A stretch of DNA of 64,000 nucleotides. It comes from Microbispora siamensis (GTDB taxonomy: Bacteria > Actinomycetota > Actinomycetes > Streptosporangiales > Streptosporangiaceae). The notes under the pieces were generated by a model. That model was given only the letters and a program-made list of their open reading frames with translations. It was not told the origin of the DNA and did no database searches. The position numbers and the translations under genes were made by a program. Where the stretch lies: NCBI RefSeq assembly GCF_016863095.1, contig NZ_BOOF01000043.1:1-64000 (forward strand), given 5' to 3'. Positions 1 through 9,600 of this stretch are shown in pieces; positions within the stretch are counted from its first letter, which is position 1, and each line of letters opens with the position of its first letter.

Positions 1-103
1 CCGATGCCAGGCGTGCGGCCACAAGGCACACGCCGACGTGAACGCGGCCACCAACATTCTCAGGGCAGGGCTTGCCCTTCGCGACGCTGCGGAAGCGGCC
101 TAG
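1..103 (+). pseudogene. tnpB: 3' end of IS200/IS605-family TnpB (cut by window edge)
   Basis: The first 33 codons, reading from base 2, end at TAG (101-103). They contain CQACG followed by the H-ADVNAATNI signature. This is the C-terminal zinc ribbon plus the last RuvC block of IS605 OrfB/TnpB RNA-guided nucleases. TnpB uses an RNA made from the right end of the element to cut DNA. Only the C-terminus lies in the window, so whether the gene is intact upstream cannot be judged; the entry is marked as a fragment for that reason. The characteristic right-end hairpin follows immediately. Confidence 0.85.
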
Positions 104-139
104 CGAGAAGCCGCTCCCTTCAGGGAGCGGAGGAGTCAC
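104..139 (+). mobile_element. Right end of IS605-type element with hairpin (putative reRNA scaffold 3' end)
   Basis: A perfect 9-bp stem (CCGCTCCCT at 111-119 with AGGGAGCGG at 122-130) follows the tnpB stop and is followed by AGGAGTCAC (131-139). The layout of TnpB stop, subterminal hairpin and a short tail ending in TCAC is typical of IS200/IS605 right ends. In such elements the transcript of this end is the guide RNA scaffold, and the flanking DNA (from about base 140) supplies the guide. The exact boundary is inferred. The end lies about 10 bp from the stop of the convergent gene at 150-659, so the hairpin could also act as its terminator. Confidence 0.65.
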
Positions 140-149
140 TCCCCTCACT

Positions 150-659
150 CTAGGCTCCGGCCAGCTCCCGGTAGGTGTCGCGTACGACGAGCAGCCGGTC
201 GAGGCGGAACCGCCCCGGCTCGGCGGCGCGCACGGCCCGTCCCCGCTCCGACCAGAACGCGTCCTCGGGCACCTCGTCCTGCCCGGGCGGGACGAATTTG
301 ATCACTTCCTCGACCGCGGCCCGCGCGATCGACAGCGCCTGCCGCTCCCCACCCTCAGGGACGTTGCCCGCCGTCAGGTCGGCCACCCACAGCCACTCGC
401 CGGGGTCCAGCAGCTCGGACGGCTCCGCGCCGCCGAACGTCGGGAAGCCCGTGGGCGTCACCTCCCGCTCCGGGAGTCCGAACAGGTGCTCCCGCTCGGC
501 GCCGCACGCCGCGCACCGCCCCTCGTAACACGTGACCAGCTCCCCCTCGACGCTCGCCAGGCCGCTGTCCCAGTCGGTGTCCGCCGAGCCGCAGGCGCAG
601 GGGTTCAGGTCGAGATAGAGGTGCGCCTCGTCCCTGCTCCTGGCGATCGAGTACGGCAT
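150..659 (-). CDS. Zinc-ribbon-like protein coupled to the giant T7SS protein; candidate immunity or chaperone
   Basis: The product is 169 aa and the family was not recognised. The ATG overlaps the stop of the giant gene by one base (TGATG), so the two are translationally coupled. The N-terminal third carries NPCACG, then CYEGRCAACG, giving four or five cysteines that could form a zinc ribbon. The rest is acidic and soluble, with no signal peptide or membrane segment. In polymorphic-toxin loci a small soluble gene directly after the toxin is usually the immunity protein, and a secretion chaperone is the other common possibility. Both are inferred from position alone. An upstream extension of the same frame into the giant gene exists but has no support. 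Confidence 0.6.
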   Translation of the reverse strand: MPYSIARSRDEAHLYLDLNPCACGSADTDWDSGLASVEGELVTCYEGRCAACGAEREHLFGLPEREVTPTGFPTFGGAEPSELLDPGEWLWVADLTAGNVPEGGERQALSIARAAVEEVIKFVPPGQDEVPEDAFWSERGRAVRAAEPGRFRLDRLLVVRDTYRELAGA

Positions 660-3600
660 CACACGTTCCTCATCTGTCGCTGTGCCGGGTCCTTCGGTGC
701 GGGGACGGTCTCGTCCTCGTCGTCGGGCGGCTCCCACCCGGAGGGGTTGCTGAGCCTGCGCATCCGCTCCCACACGTCGAGGACCGGCGCCTGGGGCGGC
801 ACGGTGATCCACGGCGGCGGGGGCGCCGCCTGGCCCCGCGCGGCGAGGTCGCGGGCGACCGCCTCGATCTCGTGCCGCAGCCGCGCCCGCTCCTCGTCCG
901 AGGTCGTCGCCCTCCACCTGCGCGACAGGTAGGCGTGCTCGTTGTAACGGGCGGAGGCACAGGCGTCGTAGCCGGGATCGAGGGCGTTCAGGAAGCGGCG
1001 CATCGTCCCCTGCTCCGCCGCCGCCCGCTTCTGCAGGGTGTCGCTGATCTCGTGCAGCAGCACCCGGGCCACCACGTCGGGGGCCAGTCTCGGCGCCAGC
1101 CGGATCACGTGCGGTCCGGTGCCCGCGCTGACCTCCGTACGGCCCGGGCGTCCGCCGCCGGGGTCCTCGGGCAGCACGACGAAGCGTTCCGTGCCGAACC
1201 TGGCGGTCTCGACGGTGACGACCGTGCCATCCGGCGTCGCGGTCACGGCGTGGACGCCCCGGCCGAAGTCGGCCGGGCGCAGGTCGGCGACGGCCGCCGG
1301 GATCTCGGCGTTCGACAGGTCGGGCAGGTGCGGGGCCCGGCCGTCGGCCACGAACGCGGTCCTGGGGATGGGCTCGGCCGTCACGTTGCCGGCGAGCGGG
1401 GCGGTGACGAGGGGGTTGCCGCCCCAGGTGCCGTCCGCGGCCGTCTCGGGCACCGGCCAGCCCGGGTCGGCCGGTGCGGGCCGGGCGACGCCGAGGGCGT
1501 CGAGCCGTTCACCGATCCGGTCGGCGAACCCGTCGGACCGCCCGCCGTACAGGTCGCGCAGGTCGAGGCCGTGCCGCTCGGCCAGCGCCACCAGGTCGGG
1601 CGGCACCGAGCCGAGCGCCTCGGCGAAGGACTCGCCGGACAGTTCGCCCGCGGGCGTGGCACGGTAGCGCTCGACGGTGCCGTCGGGCCGCGTGAGATGG
1701 AGGTGGACGTCGGCGCCGAGGTCGCGGGCGACCAGCCTCGCCTCCTCCACGAGCGCCATCGGCCCCGGCGCCGTCGCGTTCGCTTGGCCGATTTCGGCGA
1801 TGATGCCCACCGGCTGCGTCCCCGTCCGTCCTCTCAGCACCTCGGCCATCGCTCTGCTGGGCGCCGCCGGGTCGTACGACGGCTGCCTCGCGGCCAGCGT
1901 GCGCACGGTGTCGTGGGAGAAGAAGACGCCGGGGGCGGCCGCCCGCTGCCGGTGGAAGTCCCACCGCGGCCGGGTCACGCCTGCGTCGCGACGTGCCAGC
2001 ATCTCCTCAAGCGCGTGCTGGAACATGATCAGGTGGGCCGTGCCGGTCGTGCCGTGCGGGATGTCCACGGTCCGCAGCACCGTCTCCGCGCCGTCGCGCG
2101 CCACCTGGCGCACCTCGAACCGGAGGTCGAAGTCGACCCGGAACCGCACCTTGGCCCCGGTGCCCTTCTCGAAGACGCTGGTCTCGTCGCGGTTGCCGCC
2201 GCTGCCGGAGCTCGACTGCGCGGTCTGGTCGCCGGCGCCGAGGTCGGCGCCGGCGCCCGCGGCGTGCCCCCCGCTGTACGTGCGGCCGAGCGGCAGCATC
2301 TGCCCCCGGTCGGTGGCCGTGCCGGCGGTGTTCTGCTCGCGGTCGACCTGCCCCAGTTCGGTGTCGTTCAGGCCGAGGGCCACCGGGTCGGGCTCGGAGA
2401 GGTCGGCGTGTATCCGCACGTCCACCACCTGGCCGGGTCTGCCCGGCATGGGCAGCCGGATGAGGCGGTGCCCGTCGGGGCCGGTCATCCGCTCCAGCCG
2501 GGTCGTGAGCCCGTTCCCGGTGAGCGCCTTGGCCAGCTCGGCGTAGTGCTCCATGGCGGTCGCCCCGCCGAGCAGGTCCGTCCGGGAGAGCCGGTCGAAC
2601 ACGGCGCGCAGCAGGTCGTCGGCCCTGAGCCGCTCGGTCACGAAGACCTCCGGCGGCACGACCCGCCGCACGTCGGGCCGGGCGGGCGGCCGCGCGGCGA
2701 CCGTGCCCTCCTTCGCCACCATGCCGTCCGGCAGCACCCGGGCCATCGTGCCGTCCAGCGTGGTCGTGCTGGTCGGGGGCACGCCGGTGATCTTGGCGAC
2801 GCCGCCGCGCAGGCGGCTCGACGTGCGTTCGACCTCGATCGTGATGGTCACCGGATGCTTGACGAGCTGCCCCCCGCGGAACGCCGCCGCACGCTGGATG
2901 CGGGTCCGCTGAGTGCCGGTGGATGCCGTGCCGGTGTGCGAGCGGTCGGTGGCGGCCGCGCGGCCGCCGCTGCCGGTGTCCTGTGCCGCGCCGGCGTTCG
3001 CGTTGCCGCCGAACGTCTTGCCCGACGACTCGGCGCGGTCCTCCTGCGTGTACGTGTAGTCCTGGAGGATCTGGCCGAAGTTGTGGACGTTTCCGCCGTA
3101 CGTCGCCTGGTCGCCGTGGAGCACCGCGCTGATCCTGACCGTGACGTCCTCGGTGAGGTGCGGGCCGATCTTGAGGGAGTACGTCTTGACGAAGCCCTCC
3201 GGCCCGCTCATGTCGTCGATCTTGCCCCACCAGCGTTTGCCGGCGAAGTCGCCGAACAGGCTGCGCAGCAGGACCGGGTCGCGCTTCAGCGCGCCGGGCG
3301 CCACCTTGCCGATCTGGTCGAGCACCTGGTCGATCAGGCGGGTCTCCTTGCCGTCCGGGGCTTTGAGGTCGACCGTCTTCACGGTGCTCTCGCCGAGGGA
3401 GTCCCGATAGAGGTCGGGGACGTCCACGCGGGTGGCGAGGTCCGGCAGTCGCTCGTGCATGTGCTTGAGCCGGTTCCCCTCGGCGGCCACGCTCATCGGA
3501 AAGTCCTTGGCGAGCCGTTCGGCGAGCATGTCGCGGGGGTGCTTCTGCTCCAGGTCGGGCCGTGGACGGCCGTCCTTGCGCGTCCGCGCCCGGTCGGCCA

Positions 3601-6600
3601 GGTATCTGCGGACCAGCGGCACCGCCGTACGCGGGTCGAGCCGGAGGTTGCCGTCGAGCAGCCGCGTCACCGCGTCGGCCACCTGGTCGAGGGGCAGCTT
3701 GAGCTTGCCCCTGCCGTACAGGTCGAGCGCGTCGCGCTCGGGGAGGGAGTAGACGACGGTCCTGTCCCGCAGCGGCTCGGCGTCGGCCCGCCGGTTGCCC
3801 GTCTCGTCCCCGGAAACCGTGATGTCCGCCTTCATCGCGAACACGTAGTGCTTGCCGGTGTCGATGGCCAGCCGTTCCCTGCCCCAGATCGCCGTGTCGG
3901 AGATCGAGGAGGACCTGCTCCCCGCCGCGGATCCGCCGACCCCCTCCTTGCCGCCCAACGGGCCGGGCAGGGCCTCGTTCGCGCCCGTCGAGGCGTCCAC
4001 CGATCGTCCGCCGCGCGTCTCCGTCCGCGTGGTGTGCGCGCCCATCGTGAAGTTGATGTCGCCGATCACCATGTCGGCCGCGGTCACGAACGTCGACTCG
4101 CCCGGCCGGGCCGTGATCCACGCCGACGCCCGGTGCGTACGCAGGCCGCGCGGGCGAACGGCCAGGGCGGTGCTGTACGTCGTGGCGGGTCTGTCGGGGG
4201 CGGCGAGCAGCCACTCCGGGTGGGAGACGAGGTTGCGCATGTTGAACGCCTCGGCGAGGTGGTGGAACGACACCGAGCCCGGCCGCATCGCCTTCGGCAG
4301 CACCGACTGGAGGGCGTCGAGCACGCCGGTCCCGTCGACGTGCAGCAGGGTGGCCAGGCTCAGCGCCTCCGAGGACGTCGGGTGGCTGGGCGAGGGCTCG
4401 GTCCGGTCCTCGGGCAGCAGGTCGGAGGGCAGCAGCACCCGCATCCACACGTCGTCGCTCTGGGCCAGCGGCGTGACCTTCCCGTTTTCGATCACGTCCA
4501 CGACGAGCCGGTGCGGCACCTCGAAGACGGCCGCCGGAGAGGTGCCCTCCATCAGCGTGACCTGGTTGCCCGTGTCGTTGAGTGTCGTGCCGGTCGTGCG
4601 CCCCTTGTTCCAGTGGAAGCCCCCGTCGCCGCCGGTCGAGCCGGCCTCGCCCGGCTTCGTCTCCAGGCCGAGTGCGGGGCCGATGTCCCGGGCCCCGCCG
4701 CGCGACCGGCTGACCGTGCGGCCGGAGGTCTCGGACGAGATGTCGAGGTCGGCCGGGACGTCGGCGGCGCTGGTGCCCAGGAACTCCTCCTGGCCTGACT
4801 GCGTGAACCGGATTCGCACCGTGAAGTGCCGGCTGGCCCGGCCGATGCCCTGGCTGACCAGGTCGAGGAGGATGCCGTCCTGCAAGGCCTGGTCGTAGCC
4901 GGTCTGCAAGCGGGCCGGGGAGAACTGCTCGGCCACCTCGATCATGTTGGCGATCTGGCTCGCCCGGGTCAGCGGATCGCGGGACAGACGGCCGTTCTCG
5001 TCCGGCAGCAGGCCGAGCGCACGCAGTTGCGTCACGACGTTGGCGCGCGCTTCGTCGAAGTTCCTGACGCTCTCCGGCCGCTCGCTGGCCTGGACGAGCG
5101 CGGGCCCGGCCCCCGTGATGCCGCCCGCTGCGCCGCGCGCCCAGCCGGGCAGCCTGGGCAGGCGGCCCTTCGGCACGCCGGGCTTCGGGTCGTCTCTTAG
5201 CCTGCCGTCCTTCAGCAGGGCCGACCGGTCGACGGGAAGGCCGTAGCGGTACGCCTGCGGCTCCGGCATGCGGAACAGGCCCGTGCTCCGGCCGCTGAGG
5301 GGGGCACGCGGGGCGTCGTCGGTGTTCAGCTGGACGGTCACCGTGTGCTCGAGCTCCAGCGCGTACGCCTGGGTGTGGCCCGCCCAGCGCTGCACGCTCG
5401 GCCGGATGGCGGTGCCGCCCGCGCTCATCGACCGCGACCGCGACCAGGAGCGGCCGAGCCCGCCCGTGAGGCGCGGTGTGGCGGTCTTGTAACCGCCGAG
5501 ACCGGCGGCGTGGAGCATGTGCTGATCGCCGACGGGAAGCTGGACTCCCGCGGTGCCCTTGACTTCGAAGGACCGGCCGGCGGACCGTGAGCCCGACGCG
5601 CCCGAGAACCCCACGCGAAGCCGCTCCAGCCGGTGCTTGCTGCTCGGCGTGCCGACCGGCCGCGCCGTGTCCATCACGACCCGGGTCTTGATCCGCACAT
5701 GGCCGACCACCCGCCCGTTGACGGTGATCGGGCGGCGCAGCCCCTCGGGATCGTTGATCGCCTCGCCGAGCCGGGCCGGCAGCTCCTTCGTCATGATCGT
5801 GAGGATCTGGTCGCGGGTCATGCCGCCGATCTCGGAGTGGCCGGTCCGCTCCGCGGTGCGCTCGGCGAGGTCCTGCAGCCCGGTCAGCCCGGTCACCGCG
5901 TGCTCGGGGAACGGCGTGCGCTGCCACTCCTTTCGCGAGAGCCGGGTGACCTCGGCCGGTCCCCGCTGCGCGTGCGTGTGCGGCAGATACACCCGCAGGC
6001 TCTGGGCGTCGTCGGCCGTGCCGCTGTCCACGCGCGCCGTCTCGGTGCCGGTCGCGGTGCGCAGCTCCACTTCCGCCGAGGCGAGCCCGTCGAGCACCAG
6101 CGCCTCACCCGCGTTGTCCTGCACGGCACCGGCCAGCGCGAAATCCGACGCGTTGCCGCTGAACGACTCGCTCCTGCCGAAGGTGGCGCCGGCCTTGAAC
6201 ACGCCGAACTTCATCAGCATCCCGAGCCAGTGAACGTCCTGCCACGGCTTGGTCAGGGCGTTCACGTCGAGATTCGGCGCCAGGCGCACCGCACGGTTGG
6301 CGGTGGCGGAGGCCGAGCGGCCGCCCTGCGGCAACTGGCCGAGCATCGACTGGGAGTGCCGCACCGGATGGCCGAAGACCTCGACCAGGTCCGTGACCTT
6401 CAGCCGCAACCGCAGCTCGGCCCGCGTGCCGCGGCCCACTCGCAGCACCACGCCGTCCTGCGACACCAGCCATCTGAAGTTCGACCGCAACACCTGCGAC
6501 AGCTCATCGGGCGCGTAGCGATGGTCGATCCCGGCGCGTTCGAGCATCTCGTTGACGACCTGGGTGAGCCGTTCGAGGTGGGGCAGCCGGCCCGCCGGGG

Positions 6601-9600
6601 TCCCCTCCGTCATGGCCTCCGGCGACGGCAGGGCGTCCGCCACCGCCTCCTTGTACGCGGTGTGGGCGGCCTCCGCCTCCCGGGCCAGCCGGGCGATCTC
6701 CGCGGGCAGCGTGCTTGTACGGCCCGCGGGAAGGGCGTTCAGGGCGTTCTCCAGCGTCTCGTACGCGGTGCGCGCCTCCACCGCCCGCCGCATCGCCCGC
6801 GCGTACGCCTCCTTGCTCCGGCGGGCACGCTCGGCGCTCGCCCGGTGGACGTCGCGGTCCGCCAGCGCCTTGCGGCGGCGTTCCTCGGCGCCGCGGTCCT
6901 CCTCCCGCGACGCCTTCGCGGCGGCCTCCTCGGCCTTGTTCGCGTCGGCCCTGGCCGCCCTGGTGCTGCCGATCTTCTCCTTGACCGCCTTGAGCAGCTC
7001 GTCGGCGGCGTTCGCCATCGTCTCCCGCTGGGTGCGGGCCAGCCCGAGCAGGTCCGCCACCGGATCCGACGCGGTCGGATTCTGTGCGGTGGAGGTCTGC
7101 GGTGCGGGACCGGACGACGTCGTCGGGGATGCGGCGGACGGCGGCCGAGGCGCCGACCAGGGAGGTGCCGGGGCGAGGTGCCCGAGCCTTTCGATCTCAC
7201 GCCCGAGCTGCTCGATCTCGTGCGCGATCGCGGGGCGTTCCTGCGCCGGGGCCGCCCGCCACTGCCGGTCCAGGAGCGCGTGCTCGCGATAGCGGGCCGT
7301 CACGCAGGCCGTGGCGTCCGGCTCGGCCGTACTGCTCAGGAAGGAGCGGATCACGCCCTGCCGCGGGCCGGACATCCGCTGGAAGACGTCGCTGATCTCG
7401 TGCAGCCACACCCGGGGCAGGATGTCGTTCGCCAGGCGCGGCGACAGCCGTACGACATGGGGGTCGTCGGCCGTGCCCGACCGGACCCTGGTCCTGGCGA
7501 GGCGGCCGTCGGGCACCCGGCCGATCTCATACCGGAAGTGCTGCGCGCCGCGCCGGCCCGAGTCCACGACGACCGTCTGCTCGCCGGCCGTGCTCAGCCC
7601 TGTCACGTCCGGAGCCACGTCGGACGCGTGGAGCGACAGGAAGCCCTGCTCCACCTCCTGCGGCGACACGTCGGCCAGGTGCGGCGGCCTGCCGTCGGCG
7701 ACGAACAGGCTCCGCGCGATCGGCCGGGCGGTCACCCGGCCACGCCCCCGGGTCGTACGCGGTCCCGGCCGCGTGCCGGACGGCGCCGCCGACGGCCCCG
7801 GCGGGTTGGCCGTCTGGCCGGAGTTCGTCGCCGGGGCGGTCCCGGTGTTCGAGGAGGGCACCCCTGTGGAAGCCGCGGTGGCCTGGCCTCCGCTCGCCGG
7901 GTTGGCCGTCCCATTCGTGCCGTTGGCGGACGGGATCCCGGCGAGGGTTTCGGCGCGGCGGACGATGTCCGCGGCGGTGTCGGAGGAGCGGCCGACGCGA
8001 AGGGCGTGGTCGGGTCCGCGCGGCGGAACCGCCAGCGCTTCCTCCACGAGTCCGGCCCCCGCGTCGCTCAGCCGGTCGGGCCGCCAGCCGCGTGGGTTGT
8101 CCTCCAGCACCTCACCCGCCACCTCAACCGCGGCGGTGCGGCTGTCCGGCGTCGCATCGGCCAACCGGGCGAGCGCGTCGAGGGCCCCTTCGACCGGGAG
8201 ACCCAGGCTCTCCTCGGCGATCCTCGCCCCCAGCAGGGCGGCCGCCTCCGCGCGGAGCCGCGGCGTGTCCACGCCCTCGGAGGCACGGGCCGTGAGCCGA
8301 TCCGCGAGGACCTTCATGTCCTCGCCCGACAACTGGATCGGCCTTCCGTCAGGACCCGTCAGCCTGGCGCCCCGTCCGTCGCGCAGGAAGAGCACATCGG
8401 GCGCGATCGTGAACAGCACATCGGAGACCGCCGTACGAGCCGAAGCGTGCGCCGCGGCGGTGCTTCCGGAAGTGCTGCCGCCGGTCGTCCCCGGAGACGT
8501 CGCCGGTGCCGAGGCGGCCGGTGACGCCGCGGCGGCGGACGTGGTGCCACCAGAGGAAGAAACGGACGACGGCGTCCCTGTTGAAACGGCCGGCGTGGGC
8601 GTCGCGGTGGGGGCGGCAGGTGTGGACGCGGCGGCCGGGTTGCTTGAGCCGGCCGAAGCGGGGTTGGGGGCGCTCGCACCCGACGCCGGGGCGGGATTGG
8701 CGGTGGCCGGCTGGCCGGACGCGCTCTGCGCTGCCGTCGGCGCCTGACCCGGATTCACGGTGCCCGCACCCGCCGCGTTCGCGGTGCCCGCGTTCGTCGT
8801 GCTGCCGGAGCCGGCCGAACCGGGGTTGGCACCGCCCGCGTTGGCGGGACCGGCTGTGCCGGGGTTCGTCGTGCTCGCGGCGGATTGTGCGGGGGATGGC
8901 CCGGTGGCGACCGGCTGGCCGGAAGCGCTGGGCGCCGCGCTCGCTGTCTGGGCGGATGCGCCCGGTGTCGTGGGCGCGGGGTGCCCGGCACCGCCGGACG
9001 TGGCGGCCGGACCGCCGGCCCCGCCCGTGTGCGCGCCTCCGGAGGGCTGCCCGGCGGTGGGATCCGGAGACGTGCCGGCAAGGGCGCGGGTCAGGTCCGT
9101 ACGCAGGCTGGTGTCGTACGCCGAGGCCAGGGCCGTACGCGGGCTGACGACCGCCTCGATCACGTCCGGGTTGAACGGGCTGATCGTGTTCGTACGGCCC
9201 GCACCCGACAAGGCGGCCCCGAGCAGCGACTCCCCGTCGGGCAGCTCCCACTGGCCGTACACGAGCCCGTTGGCGAGGACGCTCCCGGCCGGGGACGCGA
9301 TCACGTTGGTCAGGCCGGTCGTCAGCGCCCGGCCGGGGAAGCGCTTGAACGCGTTGCCGAAACCGGGGGCGTCGGTGTTCAGCCTCCTGATCAGAGGCAT
9401 CCTGTTGACCAGGTTGCTGATCGGGTGCGCGGCCCGCATGCCGACGGCCGCGCCGCCCGCCGCGCCCAGGGCGGCGGCGCTCGTCATCTTCCAGTCCCAT
9501 CCGTCGCGGGTGCCCCTCTTCCGCTGTTCGGACTGGGCGAGGGCGTCGCCGGCGATCTCCTCACCGATCTCCTCGAACAGCTCCCTCCCCAGGGGGTTGG

